Shown: positions 34,241 through 49,472, numbered from the stretch's first letter. The stretch is DNA of 64,000 nucleotides from Cristatella mucedo (GCA_009760855.2 WPIO01000045.1:1830501-1894500); one strand, 5' to 3'. Program-made: numbers and translations. Notes: generated by a model not told the origin, from the sequence alone.

Positions 34241-37200
34241 CTGCAAAAGTTAAATTGTAATGGCAACAATCGTCATTGCCAAGTGATCTCAAGCAGCACA
34301 AACAGAAAACAGAAGCGGAGAAACGGATAGCGAGACAGTGCAAGTGAGATCGAGCAACAGAACGAATGGTGGCATATGGCATGTTCTCTTGCTGGTGCAC
34401 ACGGGCGCATTTGAGATCCCAGAGGCTAAAGCTTGGCAATCAGTCTGAGCACTATCGGTTGGCTATAGGCTCGCAACTGAGAAAGGCCAACAGACAACTG
34501 CCAGCATGCAGGCAAACCACTGGTCAGACCCAGTCTCTAGCCTCCCAGACTCCGAAGCAAAGCCCCCCCCCCCACATCCCCAAGACCTGCAGAATAGCTT
34601 GCTCTCGCACACAGGCACAGCCTGTGTGAGCAAACGAGACGATCATGTGTCCATGCCAGCACAGTCGCCAACGCAGGACATTTGAGATCACGAAGTCTAA
34701 TAAACTTCTTTAATTTTGTGCAAGTACAAGTGGGCCAGACAACGAGTCTTTGCCTAGGATTGAAGAGTGCTTGCATTAAATCGTTTACATTAGCACAAGT
34801 GTATCAGCTGCCAATTTCATGCACGGCTGCAATGTAGCACTAATCAATGAGAAGAATGAAGAGGAGGCAGCTCCGTGTATTAAGCTATTGAGGTTTAGGA
34901 GTGGTAGATTACCAGGGACGCCAGCCCGTACTAACGACTGGAGGAACGTAATGACTATAGGAAGAGGCATCAGGCGCCGCGCGAAGTCCTGCTGCTCCGG
35001 TGCACAGTCACAAGTGCCGGGTACGTGTCGATGCACCAACTGAACGACCAACATGTCATCAAGCGCATCAAAGATGACTCGCACGGTTGGTGCAAATCCT
35101 ATTACGAACTGGTGGGCTTTAGATTATTTTTTAAGTACATCTGGTCGAAGGGATATTGTGAGGTCAGTCGAGACTGACTTTTAGGTTTTGGAAAACTAAA
35201 AAATAAGAGCATGGTAGATGATTGATTTAAGGCCAGTTAGAAGCACGGCTAAGCAACTTGAATCAGAAGTGATGATGGTAATTGTAAAGGATGTGAAGCC
35301 GTTTTTAAGTCAGTGTGTTTATGGGCTAATTATTTTGGGGCAGTTGCTACATTCACAACAGAAAAGCCAAATTGCTGAGTTTTAAACCAACAGCAAGAAT
35401 CTTATTGCGAAGGCAGAATATGCGAAAGAGCAGCAACTATTCAGCCCATTACTCATTATTGTTAGCAAGTACCATAGCGTGCTCCGGCTCGGGAATAGGA
35501 GTATGCTGTTGCTTCAGCTGGCATGGCTAAATTCCTGTCAAAGTAGGTTACCAAAAAGTATCACGTAATCTTTGTGCAAATCATGAAACCCTTTCTTTAT
35601 AAACATTAAATTGACATGCCAACACAAGCCTCATCAAACAGCATCGAACATAACAGAAAAGATGTCACTCTCTGCATACCAGGTGGCAACAGCAAACAGC
35701 TGGAGGTTATAGGTAAACGCTGTGAATTTTACTACTGAGATAAGACTTGATCCATAGTCTCCGAGACCAATGATGCTTAGGCGAGACTAGAGGTGCTCAA
35801 GGTGGGTTTTAGTAATCAGTGTCATATAAAGCTGGCAAGAAATTAATAAGAGACTCTACCTAAGTCGGCAATATTAAGAAGGTAATTAGACACTGGTAAG
35901 TCGTTACGACCGAGGTAGCTGGCTTGAGTCATGCAGCAAGCGATCCTTTATTGACCACTGCAATCATGATGATAGCCATGAAGGCTCTTATGCCACTATA
36001 TAAATGAGGCTGTACGATTAGCTCACCTTTGATTTACTTTACTTAGAACTTGCTTGAGTAGCAGACAGACTACACCTAAATTAGCATCCACATGATGGTT
36101 ACTTTATTAGGGCTAAGTCTTTGGAGTGGTTAGCTCTAAAGCCCGACTAGGACTTACTTTGCCACGTGAAAAATTGTAATTACTAAGATTTAAGCCGGTT
36201 TATTACCACTTATTCTAGTGTTTGGCATGAACCCAACAAGGAGACGTAGCTGAAATTGCTGAATTTCTCATGGCCGTGAGTCAAATTCGTGAGTGGCCTG
36301 AGAGAAGCCTCTATAAAAAAATTCAGAAACACGATCTAAAGCTTTAAACATATTTGTTAAGTCAGGTAAACATGGCGATAGCAACGAAATTCATTCAAGG
36401 AGGACAGCACCATGTACAGGAGGAGCTGGTCAATAGTCTGTAGTCTTGTAGTAATAGCCATTAATCTTCTAGGACTGGAAGACCATCTTCTGGATGAGGT
36501 CATTCGTGAGTGGCATGGAAAAGGAACCGAAGTAAAGCTTGGAATCACATCCAGGAGTCCACTGGAAGTGTTAATCCTGGAGTTGAACGCTCTGATATTG
36601 TCTATCTTGCTAAAGACCAAGGATGATGGAACGACGATGATGATGATGAATGATGATGGAACAATCTGATAGATCTCCACAGGGATCGCTAGGCAAAGTG
36701 CTGAACTGAGAGCCATGCAATAGAAAGTTTAATTAAGGCCTCAGTCTGGGCTGGGCTGAAGTGTTCATTTTAATTGGTCTGGCCTTACAGCCAAATTTGT
36801 GGACAAAAATAAGTGTCAATCAATGACAAAGCCAAACATATGGGCACTAAGCAAGCACAAAGCTGCTCCCTCTCAGGCATTCTTGAGCTTCATTCGCCTC
36901 CCATTCAGGTGAAATTTGGCTGCTGCTGTGCTTCTCTCAATTCTTTGTGACCACACTAGCATGCAATGCTGCAGTAAACAGAAGAAGCATGTTCAAAGGT
37001 GTTGGCCGTGTGTTTGATTCTGCAGTCCAGCCTTGTGCATGCAGTCACTATGGGATTGCTCCTGAAATAGGATATTAATTTCTTCAATAGAGTGTACAGT
37101 TTAATTTGTACGTGCGGAGGTGTTTCGCATGAACATGCTTTTATGGGTGCATGTGTTCGTGTTTGGGTGTGCACGTACGCAGGTGCATGTCAATGCAAAA

Positions 37201-37665
37201 AGCCAATACATGTATAGGTCATGGTTTTATTGCGTGATGTTAATTTCCCTAATCGCATGCCACGAATTAAGCATTCATTCAGCAATCCAGTGCAAACTCT
37301 AGAGGAGCTGTCGCAAACGAATCGTTAGCTGTCGACTTGGCTGCTATGGCTCCCTAGATCAGTGCTATTGTTTGCTTATATTGCACTTGCCAGATCATTT
37401 ACAGTTACTACCATCACGTTTTCAAGATGTAACCACCAACCCTCAATATCAAGTGATGCTTCACAAATTCACGCAAAGCTGTGCCAGTCATTGATTTTTC
37501 CACGGACAAAGATTGGCTCAAAAGCAGGTGACTATGAAATATGAATGGGGCGAACAGAGGATGCAGCGTGGATGGTGGCAGCAATAGCAGCCACCATCCA
37601 TGCTGCAACTGGGGAGGAGGAGGAGGTTGGGAAGTGAGCTTCACAGCGGTATCACCCGGACTCAC
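34241..37665 (-). other. Intron 8-9
   Basis: 3.4 kb. It has a run of about 13 C at 34,561-34,573, a decayed SINE near 35,905-36,035, and a GATGAT-rich stretch at 36,615-36,660. No coding block with splice borders was seen. Confidence 0.7.
35905..36035 (+). mobile_element. Decayed tRNA-derived SINE body
   Basis: 'gatcctttattgaccactgc', 'atgatagccatgaaggctct' and 'tatataaatgaggctgtacg' follow the body of the 14,690-14,790 SINE in order. The tRNA-like head is barely readable ('gaccgaggtagctggcttga'). Confidence 0.75.
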
Positions 37666-37881
37666 CCCTCGGATGATCTGACCTATCATGCCGGTCCACG
37701 AGCCGTTCGGCAGCTCCATGCCGATGTGCTCCTCCACTGTAATTATCTTGTAAGTGATGTTGAGGTGTGCCGCAATCCGTTCAAGCATGTCTATGCAATA
37801 GCCGTAAATCCGTCGTGGGTCTCCAAGTGGCAGAACCTCACCTTTGTCGTCTCGGTCTCTTACCATGACAAACGGTTCATC
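37666..37881 (-). CDS. iGluR exon 8: start of S1
   Basis: Seventy-two codons. It opens with 'DEPFVMVRDRDDKG' (family 'EEPYVMxKK' region), then 'RRIYGYCIDMLERIAAHLNI' (family 'FEGYCIDLLxxLA'), then 'WTGMIGQIIRG'. The acceptor is 'tccctttag' and the donor 'GGG|gtgagt'. The stretch 'TVEEHIGMELPNGS' stands where family members usually have an aromatic 'KYG' or 'KFG' that packs on the ligand; here the position is Ile. Confidence 0.96.
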
Positions 37882-39660
<1,779 letters not shown>

Positions 39661-40007
39661 CTTCCTCTCTCATGCTCTCCTCTCACCAGAGCAGGGAGGC
39701 TGCTATTGTTTATGGGATGGAGACCTGGTGGGGAGTTCATCTTCACCTTGTATGTCTTCCGAGTCGGTCGGTCTTCATCGGTCAGCCATCAAGCTTAGAA
39801 TAGGATCAATAGGCATACTGAGCAGTATATCTACAGCTCGATTTCTTCTCGTTTCGTGGGGGCTGCCAAATCAGCTTTGCTCAATAATCCAGTAGCTGGC
39901 CGGACATGGGGTTATTAACCATTGGAAGTGGCCTGCGGTTTTTAGCACTGAGCATGACTTCTGAGGTGAGTCTATCCAGTGTGGTCAAATGAGCACCATC
40001 TTCCCAA

Positions 40008-40515
40008 TGAAATGCAATACAATTTATCTCTGTCTGTAACTCCACAAAGCCATAAAGACCATGTAGGTGTTACATATGCGAGTTTTGTATAGCTCACCCA
40101 CAGCCTAAGCGGCTTTCGGTACCCATTCGGTAGCCAACAAACTTCGTCTCACGCAACAAGGAGAAAGTTGGAAGCATAGCAGAGTCAGGAGAGCAGTTGA
40201 GGTAGTGAGTAGCATGGAAGTGGCAGCTCAGGACTGCTGAAAAGGATGAGCCATGGTCGGCAGCAGGAGAGTAGTTGTCGTTGCCTAAGAATCCTTGAGG
40301 GTGTACAGGGCTAAAGCTTCTATCGCCTACGGTCTTTAGGTGGAGGAATGGAACAGCTAATTTATTGTCGATGCCTGACCTGAGGGCACGAGGAAGCTGA
40401 AACTGGTGCAGCAGTTCAGCTAGGTACGGAGGAGCCCAGCCCAGCCTAATGCCGGGCATCCTCATAAAGTGCTTGCAACATCGGCTTCCTGTTGACAACC
40501 AGCTTGTGGATAAAA
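40008..40515 (-). mobile_element. LINE-A 3' fragment, minus strand
   Basis: 'PPYLAELLHQFQLPRALRS', 'DNKLAVPFLHLKTVGDRSF' and 'SCHFHATHYLNCSPDSAML' are encoded on the minus strand. A short deletion has removed the 'GPRLWNSLP' block. The tail on the + strand is a decayed 'aatgcaatacaattt'. It is inserted in the same orientation as the receptor gene. Confidence 0.92.
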
Positions 40516-41849
40516 ATATACTTGGAACGCTGTTAGCATAGCCACTCAACACTGATCACTGTTCAGAGTACCGTAGCTGGAAAAAAGTAATTGTTTGATT
40601 AGGACTAGGCGACCTCGTAATCGCATGCTTGTCTTTTCAAGCAAATGGGGTGCAGCTAGTAGGAAGTGCTGCTGCTGATCGAAACAAATGTGCAGCTATT
40701 AACTTTAAAAAGTACCCTGGATAGGATATGCTACCTGCAACGTTAAAACGACGTCATCGTCTAACATACAGAAGAAATCCCCGGCTGTGGCAGCCTTGTG
40801 TAGAAGTTGATGATGGACATTGGCAGATGGTGCTCAAGGCAGGCATGTGGCCTAATCGATGAAGGCTGAAGAATCGGTTTTTCGGTTGGCCGGGTCCAGC
40901 ATTCCGATTGCAACTACTTGCATACCACACCTGAGTTACATGACCGTAACTCCAAGACACGGTCGAAGCTCTGATGAACATTAATTATTCGACAGAACGA
41001 TAACCTTCCTAGGTAAATGTGGTCTTCGTCAACTGGCATGAACTCTTAGCCATAAATAGGTAGCGTAGTGGCCGGGTGCCGGCTGATAACTCTTGTATTA
41101 ATCGATCGATAATATTGTTGTCGGCTTCACAGCAGCAAAGCTATGCTTGCTTTTCTGACAAACGGCATGTTAGCGCTTCGGTATTTCCGATTACGGCATT
41201 GTTTCACTTGACTAATACTTTCACTCGAGCTGAATATGAGTGTTATTTGACTTCACTACTTTGCCAACGAAGAACTTATGCTGAAGCTGCCAGCCATCGC
41301 GTAATTATTTGTACTTGTAATTTGCAATGTGAAAGCAATTTCAACTTATACTTCGGCTATTGCACCTGATACTCTGCTTTAACTGCTGCCACTAGAGATA
41401 TGAATTAGATAGAAATCATAGCCGTCCCAGAGACACGCCAGAAAAAGATAGAGCTAATACCTAAACTGTGAATCCTGCGAGCTCTTACTCCCTAGTATCG
41501 AGTGAACTACGTATGCGTGGACATTTATCTTTGTCTTCGTCACGAGAAGCTGCAATTGCTTGATGTCTTGCCAGATGGTGCCCAGATGATCTCGTAGAGA
41601 TATTAGCTTGTGGTCCTTTCCCTCTCTTTCAGGTAGCACCACTGCATTTTTCTGTTTTTTCCAGGCTTTAGGAATGAATGCATCGTCCGTAGAACACACC
41701 AGGGCATTAGAGGGGGCTGTGGCACCGAATAAACATGTGCACCGTTGTTAGTAATTGCAGCACATGCTCTCCCTTATGAACTACTCCCCCTACGAGTTAT
41801 TTTGTTAGAACCACCACTCATTTCTCTTCTCAAGTAGCAATTAAGCCGA
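40516..41849 (-). other. Intronic sequence without recognised features
   Basis: No retroelement or exon could be supported here. Confidence 0.5.
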
Positions 41850-44125
41850 AGCTAACCTGGGCGATCGATCTGAACTTGTGCCTCTGAGCTGTCAACTACT
41901 TACGCAATGAGACATTAGTCGCAGCAGTACAATGCTGACTTCACTACAGATATTCTAAATGCTATTGAGACCTGGTTGAAGTTCACCAGTTATTTGGCCA
42001 TTATGGATGCAGCCCCGAAGGCTTTCCGTTTTTTCATACTCTTCAGTTCGGTTAAGCCGAGTGGTGGATGGTCGATGTCACCAGCATCTCAGCAGCTAAC
42101 TTGATGGTTCTAGCAAAGCTTGAATCCCTTGAATCACTGGCTCTCCATCCAGCTGGTAGTAAGCAGCCGATGGGCGTGGTAATTTGTCTCCAGCAAGATT
42201 TCCATTTCAACTTCCTCACTAACTTCACCGACTTCAGTGTCTTCACTGACTTTCTCGCGTTTTTTTTTTTACTTTGAATCATCCTCTTCTTTCCTTCACT
42301 GCGATTTCAATATCCGAATGAACAGCCATCCGATCCGATGTGTTCTAAATGCTTTTATTATCTGAGCCTTCTGCTACTGAGCTCACATTCAAGCTCCTAC
42401 ACATCTAAAAGGCAAATTCAGCCCTTGAGCAATTGTTTAGCCATTACTTTAAACTATCGAATACGATCTTCGCCCGTTTCTGTACATGTAGTCCTGTGCC
42501 GTTCATTTCCTATCGCAATGTGTTTCTGTTTCGGCCTTCACAATTATGCCTCAGTAAGAAACCTCGAGTCTATTGACCTCGTGCGGTCAGAGGCAAACTT
42601 GCCTCCACTGCTCGTCTGCTTTACTGCAGTACCGACCTTCTCTTCTTAATTGCGGTACTTAAACACGATGCTAGCGAGTTTCCTGGATGAGTTTGCATCT
42701 TAGACCAATCGACAGACTTGCCCTTTGATTTACAGCTGGCAAACAGAAAGCAAGGAATACTAAACGCAGGCTTGAGAAGGCCAGCAAAAAGTCAGGCCTT
42801 ACTATCCACACTTGGCATTTGAAGATTACTGAATGTCGTATCAATTCATTTTGGCTTAAGCTAAGATCAAATTTCGCAGTGAAATAGTTAAACTGCAGAT
42901 GTAAAATCCAAAAATTACTAACTATCACAATTAGCCATCCTCTTAACCACTCAAAAACGTGCATACTGGCTCGTAGCCCAGTTGTAAGGGGCTTCCCCTT
43001 CACGATTAAGGTCTTGGATTGGAGTCCAGCAACAGGCAGTACTGCACTGCCCGATTGCTACCAAGGCTCGTCTGCCACCGTATACAAATCGTCTTAATGG
43101 CATACCATCAGGCTTCGGCATGGGGCATGGCTAATAAGGGACGGAATTCATAAGCTACCAACAGCTGGTTACTCGTTACAGCACTCCTTACAGAGCTTGC
43201 TGCCTGCACACTCGTATTGTTTTATTTGGCAAAGAAAACTTTGCAGCTAGGCTTGCTAATCGCAAAAGTCGAAATTATTACTTCAAAACACCAAATTGAA
43301 CGACGATTTGAATCAACTTATTAATTATAGGCAAAATTAGTGTTACTCAGAAAGGAGAAAACCTAATCCTCAAAATGGGCTTGGCCAGCATATTTCCTGT
43401 AGCATTATCAGCCAATATTCTTATCCTATTACGAAGCGACCTTTCATTCAATGACCACATCGGCTCCCCAGTCGTAATATTGCTAAGTTGCGACAGGCTT
43501 CGACGGGGATACCGAATCCAAGTTGGTCCACGCATTTTTGACATCCTAAATTGACTTCAGCAATTCAGTACTCGCAGGTCTTCTAGCCTGGGTAATAAGG
43601 TGCTTACAACTGAGGAAAACCTCTGCAGCCACACTTGTCTAGAATGAGTTTCGCAGTTCTCACATTTCACTAATTGTTGCTGACCTTCACTGGCTCCCAA
43701 TCAAACAGCACATCGACTTCGAGTAATGTCAAGCACTTTTAGAAACCTTGATTCTCATGCTTCAGCTTACCTGTCAGAACTACTTCCCAGTCAGCTAGGC
43801 ATCCTGCCAGCTGCTCTTTTGACTTGAGTCGTTTTGCTGTGCCGGAAACTAACCTCAAATCCTACATATAGACAGTTCCTTAAGCTCTTGGGATTCCAAA
43901 CCTGGATCTCACTTCTGACTCATTTCACGGCATTCCCTGACTTGACGACATTTAAATTGTTTGCAGAATTTGCTTGCTCCTTGTGCATTGTTCTTTATGC
44001 ACTGATACTTGCTGACACCGTCCATGCATGCATTCACTAATCATATTGACACGCTTCCTTTTCAGCATAAGAAATTTACCTTGAGAGAGATTCAGTTTTT
44101 TTAAGTCGCCATCCAAATGTCTTGT
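41850..44125 (+). mobile_element. LINE-B copy, decayed but nearly complete
   Basis: Endonuclease remains are readable on the + strand: 'ESLALHPAGSKQPMGVVIC', 'FNFLTNFTDFSVFTDFL', and the region of the 'DFNxHxNxPSD' block ('NEQPSDPMCSKC' near 42,320). Then come 'RRLEKASKKSGLTIHT' (linker), a decayed RT, 'LRSDLSFNDHIGSP', 'LADLHWLPIKQHIDFE'-like text with stops (43,680-43,725), and the 3' region with 'ctgatacttgctgacaccgt' and the 'gagattcag' tail. The frame is broken throughout. Opposite in orientation to the receptor gene. Confidence 0.82.
42970..43130 (+). mobile_element. Possible SINE inserted in the LINE-B copy
   Basis: 'gtagcccagttgtaagggg' resembles a box A and 'ggattggagtcc' a decayed box B, at the right distance, in the middle of the LINE-B linker. 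The body afterwards is too diverged to be sure. Confidence 0.45.
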
Positions 44126-44139
44126 GTTATTAATACCGT

Positions 44140-44340
44140 TTTTGTATGACTAGCACTGGCTACCAATCAAGTAAAGAGCTGACGTGCAAGTCCACCAGTG
44201 CAGGTCGCTTTGCTAGCTTTCTCCGGTGCTACCACCAAAAATTTGTTAACGCTTTACATGCAGCATCTGTAAAGTGCTTAGAGAAAGGTTCAGCTCTCCA
44301 AAGGCGCTATGCAAACTTATTGCTATGATTATTATTATTA
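44140..44340 (+). mobile_element. LINE-B / SINE 3' tail fragment
   Basis: 'catctgtaaagtgcttagag', 'ttcagctctccaaaggcgct' and a terminal ATT repeat reproduce the LINE-B tail. Confidence 0.82.
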
Positions 44341-44369
44341 CACATCTTAAATACATACTGCCCGAGCTT

Positions 44370-44735
44370 ATCCTGGTACCAGCCGTTCTTCTGATTGAGC
44401 TATTTAACCGCTCATCTGAGCAATCTCAAATACCTGAGATAGCTGCGTGACTTCGGTTGCCCTGTTGCTTTAAGAGCCTGGGCCCGTCTTCCTTCTGATA
44501 TTGCGACATATTGTGGCTTCACATTGTTAAAAACGCTTAAACCTCAATCTTCTTCGGAGCATGTTACCGTCAATATGAATTCCCATATGCTTAAGTGTGC
44601 TACAATCTGTGCAGGTTATTCTCACAAAACTGGTTATGTGCTTCCTTTCCAGCCCACGCACGTGTGAAGTGCAGAGAGATATAGCTCTCTGAGGGTGCCT
44701 TACAAAAATGCTCTACTGTCATAATTATTGAAATA
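44370..44735 (+). mobile_element. LINE-B C-terminal and 3' fragment
   Basis: The frame 'RAWARLPSDIATYCGFTLLK' is a decayed version of the ORF2 C-terminus. The 3' region and a tail 'gtgaagtgcagagagatata', 'gctctctgagggtgccttac' follow. Confidence 0.75.
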
Positions 44736-44884
44736 GGCCAATGATTAGCCAGGTGTCGTAAAACACTGACTCAAGTATGACAATAATAAAGTGCAAATGT
44801 CACTCAAATGACATGTCTTTCGAATGGCCGGACAGCCAAGAGCCCACCTGAATATTTAAGATCTTGCACTCGGCTACGTTATGT

Positions 44885-46280
44885 CATGATATGTTACATA
44901 TCTCTGTCTGTAACTCCACAAAGTCACAAATCCGCAAAGACTGTGTGAGCGCTATGTAGGAGAGTTTCGTATAGCACACTTGAAGCCTAATCAGCTTTCA
45001 GTATGCATTCGGTAGCCAACCGACTTCACCTCCTGCCACAAAGAGAAAGTGAGAGCTGTAGCTGAGTCAGGAGAGCAGTTGAGGTAAGTGGGTAGCATGA
45101 AAGTAGCACCTCAGGACGGCAGGAAAGAATGTGCCGTAGTCGGCAGCCGGAGAGTAGTTGTCGTTTCGTAAAAATCGTGGAAGGAAGTTCCACAGTCTAG
45201 GTCCTGCAGAGCAAAAGCTTCTGTCACCAGCAGTCTTTAAGAGGAGGGCTGGAACGGCTGTTTATTTTCCATACAGGACCTGAGGGCACGAAGAGGCTGA
45301 AACTTGTGCAGCTGTTCAGCCAGGTACGAAAGAGCCAAGCCGTGGTGGGCCTTGTGGGTCAGCATATGAACCTCGCTTTGTATCCGTTAATCAACCGGCG
45401 GTCATCCTAGCTCTCTCAGCAAGGAAAACACATGGCCAAACCTCTGGGATTCGCAAATTAGCCTGCAGCCGTGTTCATTGCAGGCCGCAGTGACCTAATG
45501 GCTTTTCCCGGTAGCCAAATCGAAAGGGAATTACAATAATCTAGCCGAGGCAGAATTAACAAGCTCTGTGAAATTCTATGCAAGCCACCGTATAAGACAG
45601 TTCATAATTTTAGATGAGGATTGGACGTGATGGTTAGCTGTAGAAGAGGTCTTCCTAGCGAAGGTTTTTAAAATTTAGCCAGCTGTCAAAGCCGAAACCT
45701 GAATTCAAAGCACAAGGGGATGGTCACACATCACCTATTAGCAGAGCAACGCCTTGCAGTCCAGCTCCGGGCTTAGGTTGTCCTATGAGCAGCAGCTCAG
45801 TTTAATCGTCATATAGTTTATGGACATGTTTTTATATCTAGTATCGAATGTCTGCAAGGCATGCATTCAGTCTATCAGTTGCTGCAGCAGATTCCGGTGG
45901 TTAATGACAAATATAGCTGTGTATCGTCAGCATTACAGCGATATTCTATTCGGTGGGCCTGAATCAGTTTTCCCGGTTAAGTAGGACTAGAGAACAGCAA
46001 ACGACCAAGGACAGACCCTTGAGGGAATATACAGGCGACTTTTCTTGTGGGTGAGACATGACCACCAACAAAACTGGTTGAACACGTTCGGACACGTACG
46101 ATTTAAATCACTCCAGTGCCTTGTCTGCCAGACCAACTGTTGTTTTCAATCGTTCAAGCAGGATATCGTAACCAATGGTATTGAAGGCAGCTGATTTACC
46201 TAGAAGGGCTTGGGCTGTGACATTTCGGTAATCGTTGCTGCATAGGACACCATTGGTAAAACGGAGGAGAGCATATTCAG
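44885..46280 (-). mobile_element. LINE-A copy with RT and 3' end, minus strand
   Basis: Read on the minus strand: a decayed RT motif A region ('AAFNTIGYDILLERLKTTV', then 'GLADKALE'), the block 'FPQGSVLGRLLFSS', the catalytic box decayed to 'NADDTQLYLSL', 'ATDRLNACLADI', and then the C-terminal and untranslated end shared with the other copies. Several stops and frameshifts. It has the same orientation as the receptor gene and sits in its longest intron. Confidence 0.88.
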
Positions 46281-46299
46281 TGAACTGCTTGAACGCCTA

Positions 46300-46440
46300 C
46301 TGAAATGTTCCTCAAATTCAATTCTTTCGAATTCATGCTAGCAGCTAAGAGCACACCTTAAGTATAGGAGAAACCATGTAAAGTGTCAAGAAAGTGACCA
46401 AGCTCTCTGAGGATGCTACACAAATCCATTATGTTTATAA
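46300..46440 (+). mobile_element. LINE-B / SINE 3' tail fragment
   Basis: 'gtaaagtgtcaagaaagtga' and 'ccaagctctctgaggatgct', followed by 'acacaaatccattatg', match the LINE-B tail with moderate decay. Confidence 0.65.
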
Positions 46441-49255
46441 AATAGACGGTCACAGAATGTAATTTATGCAGGCAGTACATTTACAAGGACTTTATTGATG
46501 GCATAGCACTTGGTTTTCTATACATCCAAGTGTGCCCTTTTGGAGATATACGTATGCACATTAAATACATGCTAGGCTAGTAGAAATATCCTGGCAGTAG
46601 CCGTAAGTAAGATTGTGCAAACGGCTCGATGCATAAAGCATGACATACATTCTTCGACATTTGATAGTACTTTCGGGATATGACGGTTAAGTCTGGGGGA
46701 TCTCGGTAATTAAACCAGTCCTCTGTCTCCGTGAGAGAAATATCTCAACTCCTGTAAATCTGTGAATCGATCTATCTTTTGAACTGCATTGATAAATCGG
46801 CTAATCTAGTTGATCCAGCTGTCTTTTCAGCAGAAAATCTAGAAGCAGGTAGAAGCCCGTAGTGAGCTACTTCCACCACGGGCCATGTGCCTCAGGGGTG
46901 AGGGGCAGCTCTGAAGACAGGAGATAGCTAAATGCTCTACCAAAGGCCACACCAAGCAAGTGGGTGATGGTTTCTAATGCTCTTCTACTATTAAATATAG
47001 ATTATTGACTTAGTTATTGATTGTACGTTTTCTGGGCGAGGCCAAATTCCGTATCTAAGCCTAAGAGTAAGATAATCAAACTTCACATTCTAGACCATTG
47101 ATTCGAGTCTTGTAGCAGACAATTTTTTGTACTACCCATGCCCTGGAGCAGGTAAAAATGTGGCCTTTGATCAGCTAGCCCTGCCTTTTTCCGGACGTGC
47201 AAAAGCAAGGCACGAGCTACTAAAGCTTGCTAGCATAGTTCCAGTGCATGCAGCATGCATGGTTGGCTTGCTTAATGGGTCTCTATGAAAGCAAGTGACT
47301 CGAAAAAGCAGATAAATTACTGGCTGCTTTACCAGCAAGGACGGTTTACTTACGATATCCATCCATGTCTTGCACTAGTAGATTGCTAGTTTGCAAGTGA
47401 CAGCAAATACTTTTTTGCTAAGGTCAACCTAATGTATAGGAGAGATTGCTCTGTGGCCTTTAAGACACCTCGACTTGTTCACTAAACCAATCTGCTTGGC
47501 ACATCTAGAGCCTGCTGATCAGCTGCAGAGGCCACAGCCTCATTTGTACGTTACAGTGACCATTTTTATTCCACGGCAGCTGACCTGAGGTCGCCGCTCT
47601 GGAAGTAGGTAGTCAAGCTCAGCGTAAGCCTTCACGGAGGGTAGCCGATTCGGAGCCACAGAACAGCCAACTCTCTTGCCCCAGAGGTATTGAGAAAGAT
47701 TCTGCCTGGCCTGCCTTTCTGCAAGGAGTGTGGCGCATCGTGGAGGGGTGAGGGAGAGCGAGAACAAATCGAAAGGTATGAGCTCCTAGCAAAGCAGCGG
47801 CAATCCCCTCACACCTCTAAGCTCACTAGCCACACTCTTGCTGCAGCTGGGTGGGGGGTGAGAAGGAACCACACCCACTGCTCTCAGTAGCCAAACTGTT
47901 GCAATGAGAGGCAGCAGCCACCGTGCCGTAGTCAACTCAATGTGGAATTATAGGTGCCCGACCTGCAGATGGCTGGTAATGGTAAGATTGACTCCTAATA
48001 AGAGATGAGCCGGAATATTATCCTCAATTGGTGCCAGCTGGACAATCACGGCTGATGAGTTCGGGACAGTTCGTCTGGGCTTGATGCTCTGCCCTGCCCG
48101 GCTCTGCTGTGGAGAAATGCTGCAGCAGGGCATGGCGCCTCTCTAGCGACTTCAATCGCCTAGCACCATTGGCCTCAGCCAGGGACAGCGACCGAAGTAA
48201 TGACATCGAATAGAGGCTGAAGTAATGATTAATGGGCAAATAACCCAGTCGAGGTAGCTGCAGCAGCCCACTGTTTGGCTGCTGCTGCGTTTTAATGAAT
48301 CCTGGCTCGTACTAGCACTTGATAAACAAAGCTCCCATCTGAAGGATGCAGCCAAAAATGTGGATGCCTCGGGCAATCATCGGCAAGAAGTTAGCAGCAG
48401 ATATGGCCACTGCATCAGGTGCAGGTTCGCTGGGTGTGCCAACTGAGCCTGGGGGGAGACTTGGATTGCCATCGAACTTGTTCACTCCTGTCGAGCACTT
48501 AATGATCCGACACTCGAGGTCAACTTTGCCCTTTATTTGTGACATCTGCTGAGGTGCTAATGCTATCTGCCTGATGAGTGAGCCATCACACTGGCTCACA
48601 GCCAGAAGCCAGTGACTTGGACCAAGTCACTAAGCTGTGCATCCCAGCTGCCGAGCACGACGACGGCCCAGTCAGTGGAAACACTGGGCTGAGCTTTCGA
48701 GCTAGGCTCTAACAAGCAAACTCGACTCAAGCTCTGTTGGAGGGCGAGCCAGTGTGAGGTTAGACATTGCGTCAGAGTTCTCTTCGCAGTAACCCGGGCC
48801 TGGAGGGTGTGGCTGGGGTGAAATAGCAAGGGGGCTGAAGTTCTCATACGACTGCCAAGCAGATATGGTGTAACAGTGATGAGTTTTCGGAGGATGAACC
48901 CAGAGCACGTGACTAACTAAAAAGGTATATAGCTGAGTCCAAATGAAGACCTCGTCAGCTTCAAGAGCCGATGAAGAGCAGAAAGCAGACCCTAACGCTG
49001 GGCAGCAGGACATGCTTGGTCAGGCATAAGAGTAGGCACACTTTGAGAGTTCGTTTTCAGGCAGATGCTTGATTTTCAAGTAATTTCTCCTTGCAGCTCT
49101 AACTGGTCATGGTTTTTACATTTTGACTCTACCCAGTGGTTGTGGGTGGAACTGCTTTTTACAGATGTCCAGGCGGTCGGCAGTCAGTCTGGCGATGCAA
49201 TCGGCAGAGGCAAAGCCCATATGTGTAGCCCTAGTTTGGTGGGAACTGCCAGAGA
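46441..49255 (-). other. Intronic sequence without recognised features
   Basis: About 2.8 kb. Frames such as that at 48,312-48,599 on the minus strand show no iGluR or other family features. I found no exon with both borders. Confidence 0.5.
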
Positions 49256-49350
49256 CAGAGAGACACAGAGAGAGAAACTGATTGAGACAGAGAGAGATAG
49301 AGACAGAGACAGCGACAGAGACAGAGACAGATACACACGCACACATATAC

Positions 49351-49414
<64 letters not shown>

Positions 49415-49439
49415 ATGTGTGTGCGTGTGTGCGTGTGTG

Positions 49440-49472
<33 letters not shown>

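Noticed and set aside
36357-36716. Minus-strand 119-codon frame with an Ile/Val-rich stretch
   Set aside because: The hydrophobic stretch comes from a GATGAT repeat, and no family or splice signals support it.
48312-48599. Minus-strand 95-codon frame as a receptor exon in intron 7-8
   Set aside because: Exons 7 and 8 already join in phase at the expected domain boundary, and the frame shows no iGluR similarity.
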